The position numbers and the translations under genes were made by a program. Below, piece after piece: positions 52,399 to 60,056 of a DNA stretch of 60,190 bases. The notes below the pieces were generated by a model, which worked only from the letters and a program-made list of their open reading frames with translations, did no database searches and had not been told where the DNA came from. The number at the start of each line of letters is the position of its first letter. The stretch's first letter is position 1. Location: assembly GCA_019911805.1 (NCBI GenBank), contig JAIOJV010000111.1:1-60190 (forward strand), given 5' to 3'. Origin of the DNA: Gammaproteobacteria bacterium (GTDB lineage: Bacteria; Pseudomonadota; Gammaproteobacteria; Thiohalobacterales; Thiohalobacteraceae).

Positions 52399-52608
52399 AT
52401 GACCAAGCGTGACTCGACGATTGTCGGTGGAGGCGCCGGTGGGTTGGTGGTGGCCAGTGTGGCCATGCAGCCGGGTCTGAAGGTCACGCTGATCGAAAAG
52501 AAAAATAAACTGGGTGGTGATTGCCTTCCTCATGGCGGCGTACCTTGCCGCCACGTCTTGTGGCACTACGCATCCGCCCGGCGTGCAGTCATCAGAAAAA
52601 CGGGATAG
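52399..52608 (+). pseudogene. N-terminal fragment of a pyridine nucleotide-disulfide oxidoreductase
   Basis: The reading frame opens with an FAD-binding motif (VGGGAGGLVVAS) and reaches LGGDCLPHGGVPC. That stretch corresponds to the redox-active LGGDCLxxGCVPSK of mercuric reductase/lipoamide dehydrogenase-like flavoproteins. The second redox cysteine is missing (GG for GC) and homology ends by about residue 55, where the sequence runs into the 3' end of a gene on the other strand. The intact enzyme would be about 450 residues. It looks like a decayed remnant rather than a working gene. Confidence 0.78.
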
Positions 52609-53216
52609 TCCCGTGTGCCGGACTCGTGTTCCTTGGTAATACTGAACAGGGTTTGAAACTGAATGTCGACAAACCCTGCCTGTGCGGCGTGCCGGCTCAG
52701 CTCGGCATGGTCGAAGCCGTGGTGTACATCGACCTCCGGGCCGTGAAATGACCCATCTTCGTTGTCCAGGTCGACAATGCACAGGTAACCAACCGGATCG
52801 AGCAGGTCGTGAAAGACGCGCAGGATATGGCCGGTGTCGGGGACATGGTGCAGCGTCATCGAAGTGACGATCAGGTCGAAGCGTTGTGCCGGTGGTGGAT
52901 CGGTCAGCAGGTCCAGCTTCATCGGTGTCATATTCGTCACACCTTGTGCAGCGATTTTCCTGGCCACCACATCGAGCATGCCGCTCGAGCTGTCCGCCAG
53001 CACCATCGCGCCGAGTTCGTCCTTGAGCGGAAACGAAAGCAGGCCGGTGCCGCAGCCGTAATCGAGCGTGCGCATGTCCCGACGCAAGGGCACGGTCTGG
53101 CGGATGGCCTGCGCAATCTTCAGACCGCGTTCCCGGAAGATGGGGTTGTCGTCCCATTGCTGGGCGATGTCATCGAAGTGGGCGGCGTCGAGTTTTACAG
53201 AGTCGTCGGTCGTCAT
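52566..53216 (-). CDS. Class I SAM-dependent methyltransferase
   Basis: A 216-residue methyltransferase. Motif I is TLDYGCGTGLLSF, with the acidic loop LADSSSGMLD and motif IV-like DLIVTSMTLHHVPD downstream. The substrate is not predictable. It stands alone with about 100 bases to the GMC oxidoreductase gene in the same direction, and its 3' end overlaps the flavoprotein remnant on the other strand. Confidence 0.85.
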   Translation of the reverse strand: MTTDDSVKLDAAHFDDIAQQWDDNPIFRERGLKIAQAIRQTVPLRRDMRTLDYGCGTGLLSFPLKDELGAMVLADSSSGMLDVVARKIAAQGVTNMTPMKLDLLTDPPPAQRFDLIVTSMTLHHVPDTGHILRVFHDLLDPVGYLCIVDLDNEDGSFHGPEVDVHHGFDHAELSRHAAQAGFVDIQFQTLFSITKEHESGTRDYPVFLMTARRADA

Positions 53217-53314
53217 GGCGGATATCCAGTAATCAGTTCAAAGACATTCAGGTCGTCGGCCGGTCGCCCGGGGCCGTGTTCATCGCCACGATCCGGGACA
53301 AGCCCGACAGGCTC

Positions 53315-54994
53315 CTAGAGCCGGGCCTTGATCCGGTCCGCCACCCGAAAGGCGTTGGCATAGATCGTCCAGGTATACGGCACACTGCCGCCGGTGGGCA
53401 TGAAGCTGCCATCGGTGACATAGAGGTTGTCGACATCATGGGCCCGGCAGTCCGCGTCCAGGACGGATGTGGTGGGGTCGGTGCCGAAGCGGCAACCGCC
53501 AGCCACCAGGTTCTGTGGCGGAGAACCGCTGATACTGGAACGGATGTTCTGCGCGCCCAGCGCCGCCAGCACCGGCTGGACCCGTGCATTGATATAGCGA
53601 CCCACTTTCAGATCATGCTCGTGGTAACCGATGCGCACCTTGGCCACCGGCGTCCCCCACTTGTCGGTCACTCGGCCGTCGAGCGTGACGAAACAATCAT
53701 CGGTCGGCAGCCAGTCACAGAAAATCTCGTAGCGCAGGTACTGCGCCTCGGTGAACACCGCTTTCAGCCGCTGCTGCAGGCGGTGGCCCCACACCAGCTG
53801 ACCATCAGCGTCCCACTTTTCCGCCAGCGCCCTGCCGATGGGGTTGGGATGGCTTAACAGAAAGTCGACCGTACCGCCCTTGGCGCGGCCGCCGAAGGCC
53901 TGGTCATCGATGGTATACCAGTCCTGCAGGCCGCGGTTCACGAAGGGGCCGCGCGTTTTCAATGCCGCCGCGACCGTATCGTCCACATCGGCATAGACCA
54001 GATCACCCGTGCCGGAACCACCGGCCGAGAACAACAGATTACGGCCGACCTGCCCGTGGCGGTTCGCCAGACCATGCGGATGTCTCAGCCCGACAGAACT
54101 CAGCAGCAGCCGGCTGGTTTCGATCGCCTGACAGGCGACGACGAAAATCTTTGCCGTCACCTGCTGCGGCTTGTCATCGGCGTCGAAATACTCCGCGGCA
54201 ACCACCTTGCCGGTGGCATCGCTGCTGAGCTTGTAGACCTTGGCGTGCGGCTGGATCTGACAATTTCCCGTCCGTAGCGCACGCGCCAGCAGCGCTGCAC
54301 GGGAACTGCCCTTGGCGCCCGACGAGCAGCCATAGCTGCCGCAATACCCGGAATATTCGCAACTGCGGCGCTCATCCCGGGGCTGGGTCAGAATCGCGCG
54401 CGGTGTCGGTAGCGGGTGCAGACCGAGCGTCTTGCAGGCTGCATCGATGTGGCTGGACACCGGGTGCTCCTGTGTGGGCGGGTACGGGAACCCGGCCGTG
54501 GAACGCCGCTCGGCGAAGGGATGATCGACCACCCGTCCGGAGACCCCGACCTGCGTTTCCACCTGCGTGTAATATGGCTCCAGGTCGTCGTAACTGATCG
54601 GCCAGTCAACGACGTTCGCGCCTGCGATCGGCCCGAACTCCGAGCGCAGACGAAAGTCCTCGGGCTTGAGCCGGTAGAAGAACCCGCTCATGAAGTTCGA
54701 CGAGCCACCGACGCAGTTACCGTTCCAGAAATCCCAACCCGAGACGGAGGTCGCTTCACCGACCCAGTCGCCGTAGCCATCGAGATCCTCGATCACGTGC
54801 TGCTCATCGGCGAGCTTCGGTGTGTACACGCTGCGCTGACAACAGGCCAGGTCATCCTTGAAGAAATCCTGCTCCGTCAGCCACGGGCCTTTCTCCAACA
54901 CCAGCACCGAGTGACCCGCGGCAGCCAGCGTCCAGGCCACCGGGCCACCCCCCGCGCCGCTGCCGATCACACACACATCAAAATCTTTTGCCAT
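53315..54994 (-). CDS. GMC-family FAD oxidoreductase
   Basis: A 559-residue flavoprotein. FAD-binding GSGAGGGPVAWTLA starts near residue 11, followed by the GMC signature region (GNCVGGSSNFMSG). The C-terminal GMC_oxred_C domain ends in NLYVTDGSFMPTGGSVPYTWTIYANAFRVAD. Such enzymes oxidise alcohols or sugars and form the large subunit of membrane-bound gluconate/sorbitol-type dehydrogenases. A subunit-3-like gene is just upstream at 55122-55730, supporting a dehydrogenase complex. No signal peptide is visible, so export could depend on the Tat-bearing partner. The electron acceptor may be the monohaem cytochrome further upstream. Confidence 0.86.
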   Translation of the reverse strand: MAKDFDVCVIGSGAGGGPVAWTLAAAGHSVLVLEKGPWLTEQDFFKDDLACCQRSVYTPKLADEQHVIEDLDGYGDWVGEATSVSGWDFWNGNCVGGSSNFMSGFFYRLKPEDFRLRSEFGPIAGANVVDWPISYDDLEPYYTQVETQVGVSGRVVDHPFAERRSTAGFPYPPTQEHPVSSHIDAACKTLGLHPLPTPRAILTQPRDERRSCEYSGYCGSYGCSSGAKGSSRAALLARALRTGNCQIQPHAKVYKLSSDATGKVVAAEYFDADDKPQQVTAKIFVVACQAIETSRLLLSSVGLRHPHGLANRHGQVGRNLLFSAGGSGTGDLVYADVDDTVAAALKTRGPFVNRGLQDWYTIDDQAFGGRAKGGTVDFLLSHPNPIGRALAEKWDADGQLVWGHRLQQRLKAVFTEAQYLRYEIFCDWLPTDDCFVTLDGRVTDKWGTPVAKVRIGYHEHDLKVGRYINARVQPVLAALGAQNIRSSISGSPPQNLVAGGCRFGTDPTTSVLDADCRAHDVDNLYVTDGSFMPTGGSVPYTWTIYANAFRVADRIKARL

Positions 54995-55121
54995 CGTCTC
55001 TTCAACTTCCTGTCGCGTAGGTTGAATTGCAACCGTAGTTCCGGCTGAGCGCAGCGACGCGTATCACCCGACCCTCGATCCATCCCCGGTTTGATTCTGC
55101 CTCGCCCAGCCCAGTTGACAC

Positions 55122-55730
55122 CTAGGTCGCCTTGCGCTGAAAAGTCACCCGCTCACCGACCTGGTACCACAGCTTGTCCCGGGTCGGCCGGGGATAGCCG
55201 GGCTGGTGTTCCAGCCACCGCCAGCCAATGCCGTCCGGATTACCGCCGTATACGGGATCGGCGAGCAATGCCTCCAGCAGATACGTCAACAGCAACGACA
55301 GCCAGTTGCGTCCGGCCCCGCTCTGCTCGATCTGGTGCAAGGAGGCCTCCTGCTGTTGTTCATCGAGCGCTGCGAAGGGCTGCTGGTAGGTTTCCTGCGT
55401 GAGTTCGTTCAGCCAGCCGACACCGTTGAAGATGAAGGTGGCGTCGTCACCGTCCGCATGCGGATTTTCAATCGCAGCGTGCAGATACTGCAGCGCGCCG
55501 ATATCGACCGCGCCCGGCGCGGTCGCAGTGGCGGGAAACAGCTGCAGCTGGACAGCGTTCAGTGTCTTCCAGGGGTCTTCTGCCGACCAGTCACCCATGG
55601 CCGGTGCCGCCGCCACCTGTTCGCGCAACGCCGCCAGTGCAGAAGCCGGATACGTCGTCACCAGCGCGCCCAGAACCGTCATCCGGTGCAGGAAGGTGCG
55701 GCGGCTGACGGTATAGTCACGATCGCTCAT
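55122..55730 (-). CDS. Gluconate 2-dehydrogenase subunit 3-like Tat protein
   Basis: A 202-residue protein with a Tat signal (VSRRTFLHRM, then a hydrophobic stretch to about residue 34). The body matches subunit 3 of membrane-bound gluconate dehydrogenase, including NAVQLQLFPATATAPGAVDIGALQYL and the late DPVYGGNPDGIGWRWL. It is thought to chaperone the GMC flavoprotein through the Tat pathway and stay bound. It lies between fccB (23 bases upstream) and the GMC gene (127 bases downstream), all in one direction. The ATG at 55730 was chosen because it opens the Tat signal. Confidence 0.83.
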   Translation of the reverse strand: MSDRDYTVSRRTFLHRMTVLGALVTTYPASALAALREQVAAAPAMGDWSAEDPWKTLNAVQLQLFPATATAPGAVDIGALQYLHAAIENPHADGDDATFIFNGVGWLNELTQETYQQPFAALDEQQQEASLHQIEQSGAGRNWLSLLLTYLLEALLADPVYGGNPDGIGWRWLEHQPGYPRPTRDKLWYQVGERVTFQRKAT

Positions 55731-55753
55731 GGTGGATACCCTGGTCCATCGCC

Positions 55754-57004
55754 TCAGGCAAAGGTGTCCGCCATGATCGCATCGAACCACTTGTTCATCT
55801 GCTTGAAGTTTTTAGGCGTCCACCCGTTCGATGCGACCGACGCCTTGGCCACCGGTTTCATGCTGCGGGCCGCGGGATCATATTGAAACACCGCCGTCAT
55901 CCAGCCCGCCTCGCTGCGTGTGATGGTGGAGTAGCAGGCCGAATTGGTCACGGGGGCGGGATCGGGCTCATGGCCTGCGAAGATGCGCGTCAGTGCATCG
56001 GCGCAGACTTTGGCCTGCTGATTGGCCATCTGGCCGGCCAGGGGTTGTGTGGTCTTGCAGGAATCACCGATCACATGCACCTTCGGTGCGATGGAACTGG
56101 CGTAGCTGAGCACGTCGACCGGTGCGAACCGTACTTGCCCCTCAGCCGCCAGCCCGGCGTTTACCACCAGTGCCGCTGCCCGCTGATGCGGGATCAGATT
56201 GACGACGTCGGCACGCACCGAACCGCTGCTGGTCGCCAGCGTCAGCTGCCTTGGATCGACCGAGGTGATATCGACACCCTTGCGATACTCGATGATGTCG
56301 CCATAGAGTTCGCTGAAGGCCCTCTGGAAATTCTCTTTCTCCACCGCGATGTCCGGATTGGCATCGATCAGAATCAGCTTGGCACCCGGTTTATTCGCCC
56401 GCAACCAGTCCGCGACCAGACAGGCGCGTTCGTACGGCCCCGGTGGACAGCGATAGGGCATTTTCGGCACCGTGATGGCGACCACGCCGCCGGCCGGCAA
56501 CGCCGCCAGTTGCTCTGCGAGCAGCGTCGTTTGCGGCCCCGCCTGCCAGGCGTGTGGCATCCGGCTGACATCGTCCAGGCCGGGCACGGGGTCGAAGTCG
56601 ATACCGGGCGCCAGAATGATGCGATCTGCCGTGAGCCGCTGGCCCGACGCCAGCCTGACCGAGGTGGCGACTGGATCGACTTCGACCACGTCATCGATGA
56701 TCAGATTCACACCGTAGCGCCCTTGCAAGGCATCGTATCCGAAGGCCAGGCTGGATAGCGTCCGTTGCCCGGTGAGCACCAGGTTGCTCATGATGCTGGA
56801 GGTGTAGGTCGCCTGGCGTTCGATCAGCGTGACGTCGATCGCATCGCCCCACAGGCGCAGGTACTTCGCTACGCTGGCCCCCGCCATCCCGCCGCCAACG
56901 ACCAGCACACGGGCCTTCGCTGAGCGGGGGGCCGCGGTGGCCATGCCGCTGGAAAGAAGTACGGCCAGACCCGCCGCGCTCCGGAGAAACGAGCGTCTAT
57001 CCAT
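55754..57004 (-). CDS. fccB: Flavocytochrome c sulfide dehydrogenase flavoprotein subunit (FccB)
   Basis: A 416-residue periplasmic flavoprotein with a Tat-like leader (DRRSFLRSAAG). FAD-binding VLVVGGGMAGASVAKYL is followed by the FccB segment KMPYRCPPGPYERACL. Its cysteines, with the one in GDSCKTTQPL, are those expected around the redox-active flavin face. The C-terminal part ends with the ACYSTI element typical of FccB. It oxidises sulfide to sulfur and passes electrons to the cytochrome encoded 12 bases upstream. The pair suggests sulfide use by the host. Confidence 0.86.
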   Translation of the reverse strand: MDRRSFLRSAAGLAVLLSSGMATAAPRSAKARVLVVGGGMAGASVAKYLRLWGDAIDVTLIERQATYTSSIMSNLVLTGQRTLSSLAFGYDALQGRYGVNLIIDDVVEVDPVATSVRLASGQRLTADRIILAPGIDFDPVPGLDDVSRMPHAWQAGPQTTLLAEQLAALPAGGVVAITVPKMPYRCPPGPYERACLVADWLRANKPGAKLILIDANPDIAVEKENFQRAFSELYGDIIEYRKGVDITSVDPRQLTLATSSGSVRADVVNLIPHQRAAALVVNAGLAAEGQVRFAPVDVLSYASSIAPKVHVIGDSCKTTQPLAGQMANQQAKVCADALTRIFAGHEPDPAPVTNSACYSTITRSEAGWMTAVFQYDPAARSMKPVAKASVASNGWTPKNFKQMNKWFDAIMADTFA

Positions 57005-57016
57005 GATTCAAGCCTT

Positions 57017-57334
57017 TCAGCGTGGTTGTTGCGAAAACCATTGGCTGAGTTCGTGTAACTGAGCATCGCTATAGCCCATGGCATGGGGCGCCATGATGCC
57101 TCCATCTTCTTCGCCGGACTGATATTTTTTCATCTTTTTGAACAGCTTGCGTTCTGACTCACCAGCCAGCTTGTCGAACCCGGGTCCGTTGCCGTTGGTA
57201 CCGTGGCACTGAAAACAGTTGGACGCAAGCAACCGGCCGGGCGGGCTGACCGCTGTCTGCGCGAGGGTGGCCTGGCTCGCGGCGAACGCCGCCGCTGCGG
57301 TCAACACGAGCAGGGTCAGGTGTGACGAAGCCAT
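57017..57334 (-). CDS. fccA: FccA-like monohaem cytochrome c
   Basis: A 105-residue protein with a signal peptide (cleavage near TLAQT) and one haem motif, NCFQCHGTNGNG, with the axial methionine probably in GGIMAPHAMGYSDAQL. Its place just upstream of fccB marks it as the cytochrome subunit of sulfide dehydrogenase. FccA can have one or two haems; this is the short monohaem form. The ATG at 57334 is favoured by AGGA eight bases upstream; an ATG at 57352 would add six residues. Confidence 0.84.
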   Translation of the reverse strand: MASSHLTLLVLTAAAAFAASQATLAQTAVSPPGRLLASNCFQCHGTNGNGPGFDKLAGESERKLFKKMKKYQSGEEDGGIMAPHAMGYSDAQLHELSQWFSQQPR

Positions 57335-57966
57335 GGTGTATGTCCTGTGCATCCCGATGTGACGGTCAGGCCGTCGGAGGAGCCTCCGCTTACTGAGCCG
57401 GAAGACCGTTCATCCATATCATAGACCAGAACCCAGGCCTGATCTGCACGCTGCCACGCGTTGCATACCTGAGTCGTGTGGACCTTCAGGCGCCAGGCGT
57501 CATCGCGCAAGATCCGCAGCTTGGCCTCGACGATACGCGACGGCCGACTGGGCAAACCACAGGCCGGGGCAATTGCACTTTTGTTACAGACTGTCACAGG
57601 GATGTGTGAACCGATTTGAACCCATTGATTTATGAAGATAGCGGGTACGTAGAGGGCACAATTTCCAAGCTGTTTGGCGCACTAAAAGCTTGCTGATTGA
57701 AGTGCACCCGGTCGCAACGAACGTGCGACTGCCTCTATAATTTCGATGCTGACGACGCGGCTTCCATGAGACCCGGGCGTCTGCAAATGGCCGCCTATAT
57801 CCGGCTACTCCGACCAACTCGTTGAGTACCGCCCGGCGCAACGCCAGCGCTCGCGCCAAGGTGGGTCTTGGCCGCCTGCGGGTCCGCACCGGTTGGTTCA
57901 GGTCTCACGGTAGCAGCCTGATGGCCGGCTCGGCGGGGGAGGCAACGCAATCTTTTGGGAGAAGCG
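57335..57966. other. 632-base spacer between fccA and cytochrome b561
   Basis: No convincing gene is present. A leftward 93-codon frame at 57316-57597 overlaps fccA in the same direction, and several short Arg-rich frames look like noise. A TATAAT at 57736-57741 could be the -10 of a rightward promoter, but no good -35 stands 16-18 bases upstream. The composition is less GC-rich around 57580-57740, which might mark a lost gene or an imported fragment. Confidence 0.4.
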
Positions 57967-58578
57967 ATGACTTGGAGAAACACCACCGACCGTTACGGGT
58001 CGCTGTCGATCGGCATGCACTGGGTGATGCTGCTGTTGATAATCGCCGTCTATGTGGCGATCGAGTTGCATGACATCGCTCCGAAGGGCAGCACGCTCAG
58101 GGCGAACCTGAAGACCTCGCACTTCATGCTCGGCCTCGGCGTCCTCGCGCTGGTTGCGGTGCGCCTCGCGACGCGCGCCTTCGCGGGACCGGCACCACGC
58201 ATCGAGCCCCCGATCCCGGTCTGGCAGCACCGCCTGGCCGTAGCTATGCATGTGGTGCTCTACATCTTTATGATCGGGATGCCCCTGCTCGGTTGGATCG
58301 CCATCAGCGCCAAGGGCAAGCCGGTTTTCTTCTTCGGCATGCAGTTGCCGGCGCTGATCGGTCAGGACAAGGCCTTGTACGACTCGCTGAAGGAGATCCA
58401 CAAAACGATCGGCACGGCCGGCTACTATCTGATCGGCCTGCATGCCGCAGCGGCACTGTTCCATCACTATGTGATGCGGGACAATACGTTGCTGCGGATA
58501 CTGCCGACGCAGCACGAATCATCGTCCCAGGCACGGTATGGGTCCTTCCACACACTTGATAAAGGTACCGGGCAGTAG
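57967..58578 (+). CDS. Cytochrome b561
   Basis: A 203-residue membrane protein with four helices. Haem-ligating histidines are at SIGMHWVMLL (helix 1), TSHFMLGLG (helix 2), AMHVVLYIF (helix 3) and GLHAAAALFHHYVMRDNTLLRI (helix 4), the bacterial b561 pattern. It shuttles electrons between the quinone pool and periplasmic partners, or scavenges superoxide. GGGAGA precedes the ATG at 57967; an ATG four residues earlier is unlikely. The neighbours do not identify the partner. Confidence 0.88.
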   Translation: MTWRNTTDRYGSLSIGMHWVMLLLIIAVYVAIELHDIAPKGSTLRANLKTSHFMLGLGVLALVAVRLATRAFAGPAPRIEPPIPVWQHRLAVAMHVVLYIFMIGMPLLGWIAISAKGKPVFFFGMQLPALIGQDKALYDSLKEIHKTIGTAGYYLIGLHAAAALFHHYVMRDNTLLRILPTQHESSSQARYGSFHTLDKGTGQ

Positions 58579-58697
58579 GGCACCGCTGGTGGTCGCCCAG
58601 GTGCCACCGTGAACACCCCGGGGGCCGGGCGTAGCGGGTGACTGCGCGGCAGTGTACTGTTTTCCGGTAACCCAGAGTCATCGCTCAGAGAGCCACC

Positions 58698-59024
58698 ATG
58701 GCGCGCCGCTACCATTACCACGTCTATGTAGTAGAGCTCTCGAACGACGTCCTTGATGAGCCCAAATTCAAGAAGTCCAATCCGGACTACGAATATGATA
58801 AGCCATGTGTCTACGTCGGCATGACGGGCCTGGACCCGGATATACGCTTCGATAAACACATGGCAGGCATCCAGTCGAACCGGTTCGTCCGAGAGTATGG
58901 TTTGCGACTCATGCCAGAGCTGTACGAGATGTACAACCCGATGCCGTATGAAGGCGCGCGCGAGATGGAAGTGGAACTGGCGATCGGCCTGCGTGAAGCC
59001 GGCTATGGTGTCTGGCAGGCCTGA
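58698..59024 (+). CDS. GIY-YIG-like small protein
   Basis: A 108-residue protein resembling short GIY-YIG-domain proteins. CVYVGMTGLDPDIRFDKHMAG corresponds to the YVGxT strand and the following R-x-x-x-H helix, and NRFVREYGLRL follows. A trailing acidic residue (E in AREMEVELA) could be the metal ligand. The canonical first GIY is replaced by the HVYVVEL strand. Nuclease activity is possible but not proven. Its 3' end overlaps the truncated integrase on the other strand by 22 bases. Confidence 0.68.
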   Translation: MARRYHYHVYVVELSNDVLDEPKFKKSNPDYEYDKPCVYVGMTGLDPDIRFDKHMAGIQSNRFVREYGLRLMPELYEMYNPMPYEGAREMEVELAIGLREAGYGVWQA

Positions 59025-59425
59025 GGCAACTCGCTACTGGGCACGCAACCGCTCAGCCCGTGCGCCCGTCGTAGCCGTACTAACCCGTGCAGCAGAACCA
59101 TCGGCCGCCGCTGCGGCCGCCGAACCCGGATCACGCCGCCGAGCCATCCTGGCTCGATGTCCGGAACCTTCCTGTACAGAAAGAGGAGGGCGGACAAGGC
59201 TTGATTTTGCGTAGAGGCTGCGACATTCTTCTGAACAGCCAGATAAATCAGAAATGCCGTGATCTTGCGCTCGCTCATCTCCTGCGGGTAGCGCCTGGCA
59301 TGAAAAAGAATGAAACGGCGGATCCACTGCACATACATATCCTCAGTGCGCCGGCTGTAGTGCCGGACGCGGATCGCATCACGGACCTGATCGAGAAGCC
59401 GGGGAGTGGCCATATGAGCCTCCAT
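59003..59425 (-). pseudogene. Truncated integron-type tyrosine recombinase (IntI remnant)
   Basis: The first roughly 108 codons match the N-terminal core-binding domain of integron integrases: RLLDQVRDAIRVRHYSRRTE, YVQWIRRFILFHARRYP and NVAASTQNQALSALLFLYR are IntI-type landmarks. After the degraded GWLGGVIRVRRPQRRP the match ends, and the remaining 30 or so codons are unrelated. The whole catalytic domain, with the R...H-x-x-R...Y residues and the IntI-specific insertion, is missing (about 140 of the usual 320 or so residues). It reads away from the cassette-like gene to the right, as intI does in an integron. An ATG at 59413 is an alternative start. Not functional on its own. Confidence 0.82.
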
Positions 59426-59573
59426 GCTCCATTTGAATTTCCATTCAGCACTCTGTCAGGAACCTGAGTCCGTGGTTTCAAGGCGGGGCAGAGTGACTAT
59501 GAAGCCCAATTATTCTGCTTTCGACGGAGCTTTTAGGCTCCGCAATTGTAGTTGTGTTTTTAAGAGGTGATCC
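59426..59573. other. Spacer between intI remnant and cassette-like gene (attI position)
   Basis: This stretch lies where attI and the cassette promoter would be in an integron. It contains a short hairpin (CGGAGC-TTTTAG-GCTCCG, 59525-59542) and the AAGAGGTGA ribosome-binding sequence of the next gene. I see no clear GTTRRRY recombination core, so the attI assignment is by position only. Confidence 0.4.
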
Positions 59574-59990
59574 GTGTACAAGATCTTATCCTCAACAAGA
59601 ACGGACATGAACGAAGGCTGGGTGTGGCTCAGCGATCACGATTTTGCGCCGCGATCAATCATCAAGATCAAGAACAACTCAAATGGTGCAGTCGTGTATT
59701 GCGAAGCCTTGGAGATTGACGATAACTTCACGCAGCAATACAACCAAGCACCACGAATTAACATTGCTCAAGGCGAGAACACGATCGTAATAAATGGTTG
59801 GTATCGAAGCCGGCTGGGTGAGATAGAAACGCAAAAGAATCACGACTTAGAGGTTTCGGAGGCGAACGGCTTGTCGGGCAGGTTCCTCGCGAGCACAGGT
59901 CATCCCCAAGTAGTAGTCCGTCTGGCAACTTTGCTGGGAGTCATTAGCGTGGTGTTGGGCATCGTCAGTATTGGCTTAGCATTCAAATGA
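59574..59990 (+). CDS. AT-richer cassette-like small membrane protein
   Basis: A 138-residue protein of unknown family starting at a GTG with AAGAGGTGA just upstream. The N-terminal three quarters looks like a small beta domain (GWVWLSDHDFAPRSIIKIKNNS, then ENTIVINGWYRSRLG). A single helix at the C-terminus (about 114-137) ends with the last residue, a tail-anchor arrangement. Base and codon use are visibly less GC-rich than the rest of the window. It lies between the integrase remnant and an attC-like site, so it is best read as an integron gene cassette. Confidence 0.72.
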   Translation: MYKILSSTRTDMNEGWVWLSDHDFAPRSIIKIKNNSNGAVVYCEALEIDDNFTQQYNQAPRINIAQGENTIVINGWYRSRLGEIETQKNHDLEVSEANGLSGRFLASTGHPQVVVRLATLLGVISVVLGIVSIGLAFK

Positions 59991-59993
59991 AAC

Positions 59994-60055
59994 ATAACAC
60001 GTCGCTCCAGCCGACGACAGCGCTGATGCACCTCCTCAGCTGAGCTTATCGTTAT
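59994..60055. other. attC-like recombination site
   Basis: The ends are ATAAC (59994-59998) and GTTAT (60051-60055), complementary as R'' and R' cores are. The inner arms GTCGCTCCAGC (60001-60011) and CAGCTGAGC (60037-60045) pair as GCTC-C-AGC against GCTGAGC, leaving one unpaired C, which is the extrahelical base that gives attC its polarity. The length of about 62 bases is within the attC range. The cores deviate from RYYYAAC/GTTRRRY at one or two positions. It starts just four bases past the stop of the cassette-like gene. Confidence 0.72.
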
Positions 60056-60056
60056 C

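Noticed and set aside
57316-57597. Leftward 93-codon frame upstream of fccA
   Set aside because: It overlaps fccA in another frame, has no good ribosome-binding site and no recognisable family; too weak to call.
57736-57741. TATAAT as a promoter for cytochrome b561
   Set aside because: No -35 at suitable spacing and a 220-base leader; recorded only in the spacer entry.
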